Assembly: GCF_027579695.1 (NCBI RefSeq)
Contig: NC_083587.1
Span: 53,513,521-53,577,520 of the forward strand
Direction: 5' to 3'
Length of the DNA stretch: 64,000 nucleotides
Source: Neoarius graeffei
Lineage: Eukaryota > Chordata > Actinopteri > Siluriformes > Ariidae
Both the position numbers and the translations under genes were made by a program. The notes beneath the pieces are model-generated. The model was not told the origin of the DNA. It saw only the letters and a program-made list of their open reading frames with translations, and did not search any database. Below, piece after piece: positions 44,486 to 55,054 of the stretch; the stretch's first letter is position 1, and every line of letters starts with the position of its first letter.

Positions 44486-45630
44486 ATCAGGGCTGTGTCT
44501 CGCTACTTGTGTTGCTTGACCTTAGTGCAGCATTTGATACCATTGATCATTCCATTCTTCTGGATAGACTAGAAAATGTTGTGGGAGTTAAGGGAATGGC
44601 CCTCTCCTGGCTCAGGTCTTATCTAACTGATCGTTATCAGTATGTTGATATAAATGGTGATATTTCTAGACGTACCAAGGTAAAGTTTGGTGTTCCACAA
44701 GGTTCTGTCTTGGGTCCACTGCTTTTTTCTCTATATATGTTACCTCTGGGCGATATTATTCGTAAACATTGTATTAGTTTCCACTGTTATGCTGATGACA
44801 CACAGTTGTATGTCTCTGCAAAACCTGATGAGACACACCAGCTTAATAAAATTGAGGAATGTGTTAAGGACATTAGACACTGGATGCTTATAAATTTCCT
44901 TCTGCTTAACTCTGACAAGACTGAAGTACTTGTGCTAGGACCACATACAGCTAGAAGTAAGTTTTCTGATTACACAGTAACTCTGGATGGCCTTTCTGTT
45001 TCTTCACGTGCAGCAGTAAAAGACCTCAGAGTGATTATTGACCCCAGTCTTTCATTCGAAACTCACATTGATAACATCACCCGGATAGCTTTCTTTCATC
45101 TCAGAAATATTGCAAAGATAAGAAATTTAATGTCATTGCATGATGCAGAAAAACTAGTCCATGCTTTCGTTACCTCCAGGTTAGATTATTGTAATGCCTT
45201 ACTGTCTGGATGTTCCAATAAGTGCATAAACAAGCTCCAGTTAGTTCAAAATGCCGCAGCAAGAGTCCTTACTAGAACTAGAAAATATGACCACATCACG
45301 CCTGTCTTATCCACACTGCATTGGCTCCCAATCAAATTTCGTATAGATTATAAAATACTACTATTGACCTTTAAAGCACTAAATGGTCTCGCACCACAGT
45401 ACCTGAGTGAACTTCTGCTCCTCTATGACCTGCCACGCCTACTTAGATCAAAAGGTGCAGGCTATCTGCTGGTACCTCGTATAGTGAAGGCTACATCAGG
45501 GGGCAGAGCCTTTTCTTACAAAGCCCCACTGTTATGGAACAGCCTTCCAAGTAATGTTCGGGAATCAGACACAGTCTCAGCATTTAAGTCTAGGCTGAAA
45601 ACATATCTATTTAGTCAAGCCTTTTGTTAA
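44483..45630 (+). pseudogene. L2-like reverse transcriptase, C-terminal part
   Basis: RT palm motifs are visible: the first catalytic Asp in DLSAAFD, SWLRSYLTDR, GVPQGSVLGP and YADD. After them come the LINE-specific thumb and C-terminal region (LNxDKTEVLVLG; LHWLPIKFRIDYKILLLTFK). The frame runs in phase from the minisatellite upstream, giving a 473-codon chimeric open frame from 44209. There is no evidence that it is translated. It sits in a tppp intron in the same orientation. Confidence 0.88.
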
Positions 45631-46776
45631 TGGTGTTTATGAGGTAAAGGAGTAGGTCTGGAGGGTCCTCAGACATAGAGTGTTTTGGTAAACTGGGATG
45701 TATGGATGCTGTCAGTCCCCACTCGCTTGCTCACTCGAGTTTGTTGACGGTGCAGTGGCTGGCTGCTTTATGTCCCGGGGCTCCCTCATGCCTGTGTTAC
45801 CTTCTGGCTCTCTCCTTTTAGTTATGCTGTCATAGTTAGTTGCCGGAGTCCCTGCTTGTACTCGGTGCAATATGTATACTGTTCCTACTTATTCAGGTGA
45901 CATTGGGCATACCTAACCACCTGTGTTTTCTTCCCCCCCCCCCTCCAAATCTGTCCCTCTGAGTTACATGGAGTCAACAGGAAATCTTTTGGTGGAGACG
46001 GTGGGGACCTCGACTGGCTATCGTAGCCTGCAGGGAATCGGCCGTCAGACATTCTGTCGCATGTCCCAGACCCGGTGAAATGTAACTGAATTGTCTTGGC
46101 CAGGCCTAAGGGTCCCATCTGCATCTCATCATTGCTGAGGAGTGTGCTCCCATCACCCAATCTAGCATCCAGCCAGAGCAGGTCATGATATATTTTTTTA
46201 CCATATTAACATGCCATTGTGTGTCATGCCTGATGTAAAGACTCTTGTCTCTGCGAGCCTACCACACAGATTTAATACTTGTCATTTTTAGGGCATACCT
46301 AACAACATGTTTTCTTTCTCTCTCTCTCTCTCCCCCCCCCCCATCTGTCCCTCTGAGTTACATGTTGATCCTGGGATTGAGATGCTGGCCTCTTCTGCCC
46401 CTCGGACCTGCTTGATCCATCCTGGTGCCCTGTGTCTGGTCGGAGTTTTATCGCCCCACTCCTGTGAAGGACGGCCCCATGAGGACAGCTGAGGGTTATA
46501 CCTGTTAAAACTGTTAATATTATAGTCAGGCTGTCTGTTGTTGCCCAAATGAGGATGGGTTCCCTTTTGAGTCTGGTTCCTCTCGAGGTTTCTTCCTCAT
46601 GTCGTCTGAGGGAGTTTTTCCTTGCCACCGTCGCCACAGGCTTGCTCATTGGGGATAGATTAGGGATAAAATTAGCTCATGTTTTAAGTCGTTCAAATTC
46701 TGTAAAGCTGCTTTGCGACAATGTTTATTGTTAAAAGCGCTGTACAAATAAACTTGATTGATTGATTGATTGATTG
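44486..46776 (+). mobile_element. 5'-truncated L2-like LINE inside the minisatellite
   Basis: Encodes the C-terminal half of a reverse transcriptase to the stop at 45628: LLVLLDLSAAFDTIDHSILL, GVPQGSVLGPLLFSLYMLPL and the catalytic YADDTQLYV, then LDYCNALLSGCSNKCINKLQ. The 3' UTR runs to about 46745, and the tail is (ATTG)n at 46755-46776, as in L2 elements. The fragment is open over its whole length, so it is probably young. The 5' part (endonuclease, early RT) is missing. Confidence 0.9.
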
Positions 46777-47215
46777 TGCCTGTCAGCCCTAGTGAAGGTG
46801 TGGCCAATTTGCTCGCCAGTCTCAGTGAAGGAGGTGTGGCCTCTGTGCCTGTCAGCCCTAGTGAAGGTGGTGTGGCCTCTGTGCCCGTCAGCCCTAGTGA
46901 AGGACGTGTGGCCTCTGTGCCTGTCAGCCCTAGTGAAGGAGGCGTGGCCTCTGTGCCTGTCAGCCCTAGTGAAGGAGGCATGGCCTCTGTGCCTGTCAGC
47001 CCTAGTGAAGGAGGTGTGGCCTCTGTGCCTGTCAGCCCCAGTGAAGGATGTGTGGCCTCTGTGCCTGTCAGCCCAAGTGAAGGAGGTGTGGCCTCTGTGC
47101 CTGTCAGCCCTAGTGAAGGAGGTGTGGCCTCTGTGCCTGTCAGCCCTAGTGAAGGTGGTGTGGCCTCTGTGCCTGTCAGCCCTAGTGAAGGAGGTGTGGC
47201 CTATTTGCTTGTCAG
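46777..47215. repeat. 36-bp minisatellite, right block
   Basis: The same unit as 43886-44485 resumes directly after the LINE tail, with about 12 copies. Confidence 0.96.
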
Positions 47216-47219
47216 TTTA

Positions 47220-47686
47220 AGTCCAACATTTAATCAGCACAGCTTTAAATGGCATCATTGAATTGTTGGCTACTTTCAATGTATTTATGAATGTTATGTT
47301 CTACTCTCCTCCTTTAAGCTCCTGATACAGGGATTAAAGGGGGAAAAAGTCTAAGATGTTTAAAATTTGAGAAGGAAAAGGAGCCACTTGAACAGTTGTT
47401 TTTGTATATATTTATACTCTAACATTAAGAACTATTATGAACGAATACAGGCTTTATAAATGGCTCTAAAAGCATGTTGAGAGATCGGCCCTGAATTGTC
47501 AAAAAGATGGTTTATCCAAAACTATTCCTCTTAATTTGAGCAATATTAAAACTGTTTTAAAAAATAAGCTAGAAAACAAATATTACAGTAACAGCTAACT
47601 TAAATGCCTGAGTATTTATTTCTTGTGTATCTGTGTGTAATAATTCAGTCAGTTGTGTTGCTCTGGTTTTCCACATCATTTTGCAG
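47220..47686. other. End of tppp intron 2, no repeat recognised
   Basis: AT-rich unique sequence leading to the acceptor TTCCACATCATTTTGCAG. Confidence 0.6.
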
Positions 47687-47840
47687 GAACAAGTCTGCTC
47701 GCACCATCACGTACAACCAGTTCAGGGAGGCTCTTTCTGAGTTGGCCAGGAAGCGCTTCAAAGATAAAAGCAGTGAGGAAGCAGCGGAGGAGGTCTTCAA
47801 GATGATCGAGGGGAAGTCGCCAGTTATAGCTGGAGTCACG
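47687..47840 (+). CDS. tppp: tppp exon 3 (residues 109-160)
   Basis: 154 bases between the acceptor TTTTGCAG and the donor GTAATC. The first base completes Lys109 begun in exon 2. The peptide NKSARTITYNQFREALSELA, then RKRFKDKSSEEAAEEVFKMI and EGKSPVIAGVT, is the second part of the p25-alpha domain. It ends in phase 0. The SSEEA and EGK.P..GVT segments match TPPP closely. Confidence 0.96.
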
Positions 47841-48186
47841 GTAATCACACTCACAGATTTACTACATACGCTAACACGAAGTGATGAATATTAGATCGTA
47901 GTTATCATTAGAAATTTGTACAGACATCTGGAATACATCGTGTGGGTGCAGCTCAGCTTTAGGGTTTTGCAAAGTAGAAACATTTACTGCAATATTTGAG
48001 TTTTATTTTATAATTTCACAGTCAAAACAAAGGAATTAAGGGTTACTGCTTTAAAAGGATGGTCATATAAATAACATTTCAACTGATAGTTATGTAGAGA
48101 AAGAACACAAAACACCAAATTTCAAAAAGTCATAATTATGTGATCTGAGCAATCATTAAATCTATTTTTCTCTGGCTGCTGCTCAG
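47841..48186 (+). other. tppp: tppp intron 3
   Basis: A 346-base intron, GTAATC to TGCTGCTCAG. No repeats are seen. Confidence 0.9.
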
Positions 48187-48396
48187 AGAGCCGTGGCATC
48201 CCCAACTGTATCCCGTCTGACCGACACCACCAAGTTCACAGGTTCTCATAAGGAGCGTTTTGACGAGGCAGGCCGCGGGAAAGGCAAAGCAGGCCGCGTT
48301 GATATGGTCGACACTTCCGGCTACGTCTCTGGCTACAAGCATGCAGGTTCATACGAGAAGAAAGTCCAGGCCAAACCGCAACAAAAACCCATGTGA
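48187..48396 (+). CDS. tppp: tppp exon 4, last coding exon (residues 161-229)
   Basis: 210 coding bases from the acceptor CTGCTGCTCAG to TGA at 48394. It encodes the conserved C-terminal part of [24 protein letters not shown], then the glycine-rich GRGKGKAGR (residues 189-197, the nucleotide-binding-like motif of the family) and [16 protein letters not shown]. The tail KPQQKPM is slightly longer than in mammals. The three exons sum to 690 bases, giving a 229-residue protein, close to mammalian TPPP (about 219). No frameshift or stop occurs. Confidence 0.96.
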   Translation, partial: RAVASPTVSRLTDTTKFTGSHKERFDEAGRGKGKAGRVDMVDTSGYVSGYKHAGSYEKKVQAKPQQKPM

Positions 48397-48963
48397 GATT
48401 TCCCCCTGTTCCATCAACAGACAAGGTGGTGGTGGTGGGGAACAAAAGCACAACAGGATCATGTTTGCTATTTCCGTTTGTTTATATGCATCATCATTTT
48501 TTTTCTGTGAAAGAGCTTTCCGTTTCCTGCGCTGTTGGAGAACTGGAACAATGTTTACATCGACACACAAGAGACGCAGTCGGCTGGTACATTCCTCATT
48601 TAAGAATGAAGATTATCATTATACTCTGAAATCGCAGAAGGGCAGAACAGAGAGGAGAACACACAAATACGAAGGAAAATGCAAAAGAACACTAAAAACA
48701 TTTGAAATGTTCCAAAAAAAGCACACATGAGGTCTAGTCAAAAATTTCTAAGCCTTATCTGTTACAGATAGCCGTACAGAGGCAGAGAACTGCTCTGTGT
48801 GGAAGTATTCAAAGTTCTTCCAGGAACAAGCCATTGGTCAGAAACAAGGAGCAGCATATATATAAGTGCAGCAAAATATAGTTGAACTAAACCACAGTTT
48901 AAGGTTGTCATCATGGTTACATCCCAGCCTGATATCTGGAACCGTTTTCAAACCGATATATAT
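48397..48963 (+). other. tppp: tppp 3' UTR, proximal part
   Basis: Follows the stop codon. The overlapping open frames here are not conserved-looking. No poly-A signal was recognised before the transposon at 48966. Confidence 0.5.
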
Positions 48964-49081
48964 TACAACCCCTGGCAAAAAATATGGAATCACTACTCTT
49001 GCAGGCTGTTCATTCAGCTGTTTTAGTTTGTAGCCTAAAAATAGGACACGAAATTATTTTATTTAACAGCTGAACATTCTG

Positions 49082-49408
49082 GGGCAGCACGGTGGTGTAG
49101 TGGTTAGCGCTGTCGCCTCACAGCAAGAAGGTCCGGGTTCGAGCCCCGGGGCCGGCGAGGGCCTTTCTGTGTGGAGTTTGCATGTTCTCCCCGTGGGTTT
49201 CCTCCGGGTGCTCCGGTTTCCCCCACAGTCCAAAGACATGCAGGTTAGGTTAACTGGTGACTCTAAATTGAGCGTAGGTGTGAATGTGAGTGTGAATGGT
49301 TGTCTGTGTCTATGTGTCAGCCCTGTGATGACCTGGTGACTTGTCCAGGGTGTACCCCGCCTTTCGCCCGTAGTCAGCTGGGATAGGCTCCAGCTTGCCT
49401 GCGACCCT
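49082..49408 (+). mobile_element. tRNA-Val-derived SINE, copy 13, 3' end missing
   Basis: Forward copy that ends at GCCTGCGACCC, without the GGATAAAGCGGC and (GATGA)n tail. Confidence 0.92.
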
Positions 49409-49515
49409 TCTTTAAGGAGTTTTATAATAATCCTTTCAACTGACAGCTCTCTTGTTGGGGCCGTGTTTCTTGTCAATCAGCCAGGCATAACGGCTCGTTA
49501 AGATCTACAGGCGCT

Positions 49516-49698
49516 AGGGGCGTCGTGGCTCAGGTGGATAAGGCGCCATACCATAAATCCGGGGACCCGGGTTCGATTCCGACCCGAGGTCATTTCCCGA
49601 TCCCTCCCCATCTCTCTCCCACTCATTTCCTGTCTCTACACTGTCCTATCCAATAAAGGTGAAAAAAGCCCAAAAAAATATCTTTTTTTTTTTTTTTA
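49516..49698 (+). mobile_element. Second SINE family (short, tRNA-like head), copy 1
   Basis: The head GGCGTCGTGGCTCAGGTGGA has a tRNA-like A-box, and GGGTTCGATTCC is a B-box. A T/C-rich body and an A/T-rich tail follow. The duplication AAGATCTACAGGCGCT is at 49500-49515 and 49699-49714. Confidence 0.92.
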
Positions 49699-49953
49699 AA
49701 GATCTACAGGCGCTCTCAACTGTAGACTCATTTGCATATTTCGGCTTGTGTGGGTATTTGTTTTAGAAACGCAAGTTATAGGATGATTCCAGAATCCTCT
49801 ACTTGATCTTGAAAAAAAAAAGTACCATGAATTACAACAATTTCATTGAATTTTTCCAGGTATATTTTACAAAGCCGGAATGTTCAGCTGAATGAATATC
49901 CTCCAAAGGTAGTGATTCCATTTTTTTTTTTTTTTTTTTTGCCGGGGGTTGTA

Positions 49954-52900
49954 TAATGCTACTCTCTCAAGGACTTGAAGTGTCCATCAGAAACATTCCA
50001 CGTGCCATGTTACTGGTTTTAATGAGATCAGCGCACGGATACTCACATCAGAGCAATATTTTATTCACAGTGAGGATAAACAGGGAAAACATCCACATTT
50101 CCACTCACATCAAAAGCTGTACGTACGATTCAGTGCAAAAAACACCAAACTAAGGGTAGCTGATTGAAAGCATCAGCTCTGCACGTAAAATTCTATAGCT
50201 TCTCATAAACATGATGATAAAATCAGGAACGCATATCAGGATCTCAAAACTCCTTGTGTACGGCAGCCTTAAAATAAAAAAAATTAAATAAAAAAAAGTA
50301 TTCTCCATGTCGTCTTAGGACTTTTTGATCAGACCTCATATTCTACATCATTATTTGTGATGTCTTTGCTATCTGGTATAAAATATATTTAAAAAAAAAA
50401 TCCTCTTCCAATTTAGCTTTTTAGTTCTTTCACAATGTTTAATACTGCCATAAAAAAAATAGACACACACACACACACACGTGTTTTATAGTGCATCTTG
50501 GCTAGTGATCAGATTATACTTGTACAGGTTTGTTTTACTTTTTTTTTTTAAATAAATATAAGCCTAGTGTGCCACATTCAGAATTGATGAGCTGATGTCT
50601 ACTGATATTAGATTGTGAATTTGTGCATAAGTCCTTATAGTCGCCAAATCTGACAGCTCGTATGCTCTGCTCGGTTGTTGCATCACCATTGGGGATCTAA
50701 TATTTTGCGTTATATAGGGTCGAACATATTAAGTCTTTATAATTGTTTTTATGCTAACGCTTGATGGCATAATAATGATACACTGGCTGATACACCAGTT
50801 TCTTCTCTGTTAACACCATCACTTTAAAAAAAAAAAAAAAGCACTGAGATTAGACAGCAGGAAGTCAAGAGTCGAGCATTGTGATTGGTTTATGATAACA
50901 CTGGCTTGGCACAATTTACTATCTATGCTACTATGCACAACCATCACTTACTGATCAGATCAGATCAGATGTGTTGAGATTACATTTTTTATATCAAATC
51001 ACTGAGCTTTCATCACTGTTAAGTTAAATTTTATCAGCCAGTCACAAATTTGCGCCATAACCGTAAACCTTGCTACTGTTTGCTAGCCAATTACTGTAGA
51101 ACGTGGCATTCTTAGAAAGATGCATATCGTGTCCGAGCGTTAGGGATGACGTCATGTTTCTGATTATCTGATGAAATTTATATTAAGCGCCTCCCTCTTT
51201 TACATAGACACACCTATCACAGGTCTCTTGTTCTGCCTTCCAAAGAGGACAGACTTTATCCTGGGACTTCAAACGCAACCCAAAACATGGTGCCTACTCA
51301 AGTAGCCTCCTCTTGACTGGAAGTTAACAACATTGGGATGAACGATAATCAGTAAGACGATACGGTATATCGTGTTATCAAATCTCATTCCAAAGCCTAA
51401 ATAAGAGATCGACTTCCATGATCAAGAATTAAACCAACCGTTCAGATAATGTTTCTAAACACTGGTTGATCCTCGCAATAATAATAATTTCCAAATTAAA
51501 TCCCTTAACTTTTTTTTTTAATGGTTGAGTTGAGAGGCAATTTATATAATCAATCAATCAACGGCACCTTTTAGTACGTGCAATTTGTCCAGTCTAATGA
51601 GCCAAGTTTACAACGGGTGCATTTTAGCCAAATAACATAACATGAAATAACCTTAAATGGTCCCAAGGTCATATAATTCCCTTTTAAAAATGTTCTATCC
51701 TTACATACTCAAACTCGATACAGAAACCAGAAATTGTTATTCAAAAAAAAAAAAAAAAGCGTGTATATCTTGAAGTATGTGACAGGGTAAATCTCTATTA
51801 TTTATAATAAATATACTAGCAGCTTTAAAATGCATATAATTAAACATTTGCGCTGCCGATATAAATACTAACATGGTATTTAATGTCATCCTCTTTGAAA
51901 ATATTGGGTTACATGGTTAACTACGGAAGCCGCGAGAGGCCCTTCATATAATCTTTTTTTTTATTCACCTTGTTATCCCGAGATAACGACATAATTAATT
52001 CAGGATCTCGAGAAAACAAAATTATTTCATGATCTCAGCTAGATCACTGTATCTCCGTCGGTAGAGACGAAGCCGGGCCAGTCTTCTGCGGAGGTGCCGC
52101 GGACTAATTTTGAAATTATCCCTTATTAGGTGATCGATTATTCCAGACATCCTAATGACCAAAGTTGCGTCTATACAGAATGAGAAATAGCCCCAAAGTC
52201 AGCATATCACAAGTCTCTTGGCGCACCTGAATGAACCATTTCTCAGCTGTTTACTCGAGATCATGAAATAATTGTTTTGTTTTCTCGAGATCTCGAATTA
52301 GTTGTGTTGTTTACTCGAGATCCTGAATTAACCTCCTAAGGCCCAAGCTGTTTTTTTACATGCATTTTTTTTATTTCTCTTTGCTATTTGGGCTTATTAG
52401 AACCTGATTAGAATAAAAACTAAGCATCATCTTTGATAAGATGTACTTTTAGAGAAAAAGTATGTCCACATATGTGGATTCTTGTTCCGAATTTCTAAAA
52501 AGTGCTGTCCACGCATGTGACCGCTAAGCCCTAGGAGGTTAATTATGTCGTTATCTCGGGATAACAAGGTGAATAAAAAAAAAGGATTATATGAAGGGCC
52601 TCTCTCAGCTTTCGTAGTTAACAGACCGTTTCAACTGAGCAACACGAGGAAAAATAAGGAAGGAAGGAAGAGGACAGCATGTATAGACATATTCTTCTAC
52701 AGAACATCTATTTTTCCAGTATAGTGTCACACTGTTCCTGTTGGTTCCTGCTTGGAAAGTGACTCATATTTATATCAAAAGAGCAAGTTTGAAATAGTGT
52801 CATTGTATTTTAATAAATGGTCACTGTTTTGTGTGCTTTGACGCCAAATACTGTAAACCCTCCGTTTTCGAAGGAATGAAAAACGTTGTCTTATTTTTCA

Positions 52901-53580
52901 TATAACTATTTTTCTATGTGTTACAGTGCCCTGCTGCATGTTGTGTGTTTAAAGTAACGTTCAACAGACCTTTAACTTGTCCGTGTGTTGTAGCATTGTT
53001 CTGAATATATATATATTTAAAAAGACCTTGAGTTTTTGGTGTTATATTTCCCCCCTTCTCCTCTCATTATGTTTGTTCACATTTAAAAGCATAAAACAAT
53101 TTGATTCCTGACCTGAAAATGAGTATGGTATTTAAAAAAAAAAAAAAAAAAAAGCTGTATAATTTTATAACATGTTTGTTCCTAATGAATTAATCACCCC
53201 TAAATGACTTTACAGTAAGAGATTATTTGCTTGCTTCTGTATTTTGCGTGCAATTCCACTTTAGGCCTTGTCCGATAGAAACAACGTATACAGGGTGTAA
53301 TTTTGTCCAAGTGTGAATGAAGTCATTTAATTGGATCTGCGCATGACAAAAGACAGGGTTCACATGAATTTCATAAAACCAAGGAGTCAAAACCCTTCCT
53401 GCTATTCTGGCATGACTAAGCCATCAAAGAGACAGACAGTCTGACAGAAATAAAGACTAATACATATTTTAGGGAATTTTCAAAAGGACATGCTTTTACG
53501 AGAAGCTTCTCGTTCTGATCTGTAGAAGATAAGCATGTTCTGAGTAACTGGCTGAACTTATCATGGTTTCTAAAATCACC
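49954..53580. other. Gene-free stretch: candidate tppp 3' UTR and cep72-like 3' UTR
   Basis: No coding frame, only (AC)n at 50463-50480 and poly-A/T runs. A possible + strand poly-A signal AATAAA lies at 52812-52817. On the - strand ATTAAA (TTTAAT at 53326-53331) could serve the convergent gene. Bases 51940-52000 and 52540-52610 are inverted relative to each other (CGCGAGAGGCCCTTCATATA, TATCCCGAGATAACGACATA), marking a MITE of about 680 bp. Confidence 0.4.
51925..52622. mobile_element. MITE with long inverted ends
   Basis: AACTACGGAAGCCGCGAGAG...GGCCCTTCATATAATC at the left is mirrored by GATTATATGAAGGGCC...TCAGCTTTCGTAGTTAA at the right. Inner GAGATAACGACATAATTAA / TTAATTATGTCGTTATCTC and several ATCTCGAGAAAACA / TGTTTTCTCGAGATC segments also pair. 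TTAAC/GTTAAC flank the ends. The family is not recognised. Confidence 0.7.
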
Positions 53581-53706
53581 TCAACGTTGTGTCTCTGGCA
53601 TTTCCCTTAGCTTATCAGAGAGGAGCTGCTGCTCTAATCTGATCAGCTGTTTCTGCAAAGACACGTTCTCCTCCAAAACACTCCTCAACTCCTGATCAAG
53701 GTGCTC
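53581..53706 (-). CDS. cep72: cep72-like gene, last coding exon
   Basis: 126 bases from the acceptor TCTTGAACAG to a TGA at 53581-53583. It encodes 41 residues, including EHLDQELRSVLEENVSLQKQ and LIRLEQQLLSDKLREM, a clear coiled coil with Leu/Val/Ile heptads. It starts in phase 0, consistent with the preceding exon. CEP72 is a centrosomal/centriolar-satellite protein with N-terminal leucine-rich repeats and a C-terminal coiled coil. The name here is inferred from position beside tppp and the coiled coil, not from a search. Confidence 0.6.
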   Translation of the reverse strand, partial: EHLDQELRSVLEENVSLQKQLIRLEQQLLSDKLREMPETQR

Positions 53707-53858
53707 CTGTTCAAGAGAGATACAGAGACACACGATTTAGACCTGTTCCAAAGCATCATGAAATGGAAATGCTCATTTTTCAGAACGCTTCGAATCGATT
53801 CTGAATCATCTTCAATAGGATTCCTTCTGACTGATTTGGACTACTGGCACAGACTTAC

Positions 53859-54037
53859 GATGCTGCCGTGTGCCTGCTTTAGCTGCTCGGAAAGCCTCCG
53901 CATCTCTGACTGATGTTCTCGCGTCCGTCCGTCCAGCTGGTCGTTCAGTGTTTGGATCTTCTCTCTCAGAGCGGTCATCTCGCTTTCGCCGTTAGCAACC
54001 TCCTGTTCCATCATGCAGAGGATCCGCACAGCGTGCA
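53859..54037 (-). CDS. cep72: cep72-like gene, penultimate exon
   Basis: 179 bases between the acceptor CGCATGTAG and the donor GTAAGT. The peptide HAVRILCMMEQEVANGESEM, then TALREKIQTLNDQLDGRTRE and HQSEMRRLSEQLKQAHGSI, continues the coiled coil. It starts with two bases that complete a codon left by the 57863-57956 exon and ends in phase 0. The 3.8-kb intron upstream holds a Tc1-like MITE, a near-complete Tc1 and a SINE. Confidence 0.65.
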
Positions 54038-54079
54038 CTACATGCGGGGCGAGCAAACAAACCACACAAACACTATATA

Positions 54080-54607
54080 CACTACCGTTCAAAAGTTTGG
54101 GGTCACTTTGGAATTTCCTTATTTTTGAAAGAAAAGCACTGTTCTTTTCAATGAAGATCACTTTAAACTAATCAGAAATCCACTCTATACATTGCTAATG
54201 TGCTAAATGACTATTCTAGCTGCAAATGTCTGGTTTTTGGTGCAATATCTCCATAGGTGTATAGAGGCCCATTTCCAGCAACTCTCACTCCAGTGTTCTA
54301 ATGGTACAATGTGTTTGCTCATTGCCTCAGAAGGCTAATGGATGATTAGAAAACCCTTGTACAATCATGTTAGCACAGCTGAAAACAGTTGAGCTCTTTA
54401 GAGAAGCTATAAAACTGACCTTCCTTTGAGCAGATTGAGTTTCTGGAGCATCACATTTGTGGGGTCGATTAAATGCTCAAAATGGCCAGAAAAATGTCTT
54501 GACTATATTTTCTATTCGTTTTACAACTTATGGTGGTAAATAAAAGTGTGACTTTTCATGGAAAACACAAAACTGTCTGGGTGACCCCAAACTTTTGAAC
54601 GGTAGTG
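54080..54607 (+). mobile_element. Tc1-like MITE, copy 2 (uninterrupted)
   Basis: 528 bp with inverted ends CACTACCGTTCAAAAGTTTG and CAAACTTTTGAACGGTAGTG, flanked by TA. It gives the empty site for the Harbinger-like insertion at 30539. It starts 42 bp from a cep72-like splice acceptor. Confidence 0.93.
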
Positions 54608-55054
54608 TATGCGCATCACTTTGTCTTAAATGGCTCCAAACTGCAACAGTTTCACAGCAGCACGTGCAATGTATCCCAAGATGTACCGCCATCACTTGAA
54701 TGTACATCGCATTTTCACTAACAGGGAAAAAAAAAAAAAGTGCCGGTATAGGAGATACAATGGATCTCTATGAGTGCGCACAATTGTTCTACATAAAGTA
54801 CTCAAACATGAACAACATTTACAGCTTAAAGCAGCAGTCAGAATTTCAAAGCTGTGCTGTCTCTACTCCAAAACAAACTTCTGCTGCAATTTTCTTTTTC
54901 AAAAAGATTCATGATCCATGGCAACTCAGGTCTGGTTGAAACTGAACCTCCTGGTTCATGAGCCAGCTTTAGGCAATGGTTGGCTTTAGGGAAGAACACA
55001 CGCATACTGCTTTACAAACTTTGTGCACTGAAAAAGCAAAGAATTATACTGATA

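Larger units (their letters stand above)
38521..47686 (+). other. tppp: tppp intron 2
   Basis: Donor GTAAGG to acceptor TCATTTTGCAG. It contains the 709-bp palindrome, a small MITE, a Kolobok-like element with a nested hAT, and a 36-bp minisatellite with an L2 LINE. A (TG)n microsatellite lies at 38688-38713. No host exon is seen inside. Confidence 0.9.
48966..49951. mobile_element. Tc1/mariner-type MITE carrying two different SINEs
   Basis: Inverted termini CAACCCCTGGCAAAAAATAT and GGTAGTGATTCCA...GCCGGGGGTTG are flanked by TA (48964-48965, 49952-49953). SINEs at 49082-49408 and 49516-49698 are nested. It is non-coding and lies within or just after the tppp 3' UTR. Confidence 0.85.

Noticed and set aside
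43837..47261. PVSPSEGGVASV repeat protein
   Set aside because: A 36-bp minisatellite stays open in all frames; the opposite strand is equally open.
48260..48730. 156-codon frame overlapping tppp exon 4
   Set aside because: Different frame over the last tppp exon and its 3' UTR; the tppp frame is the conserved one.
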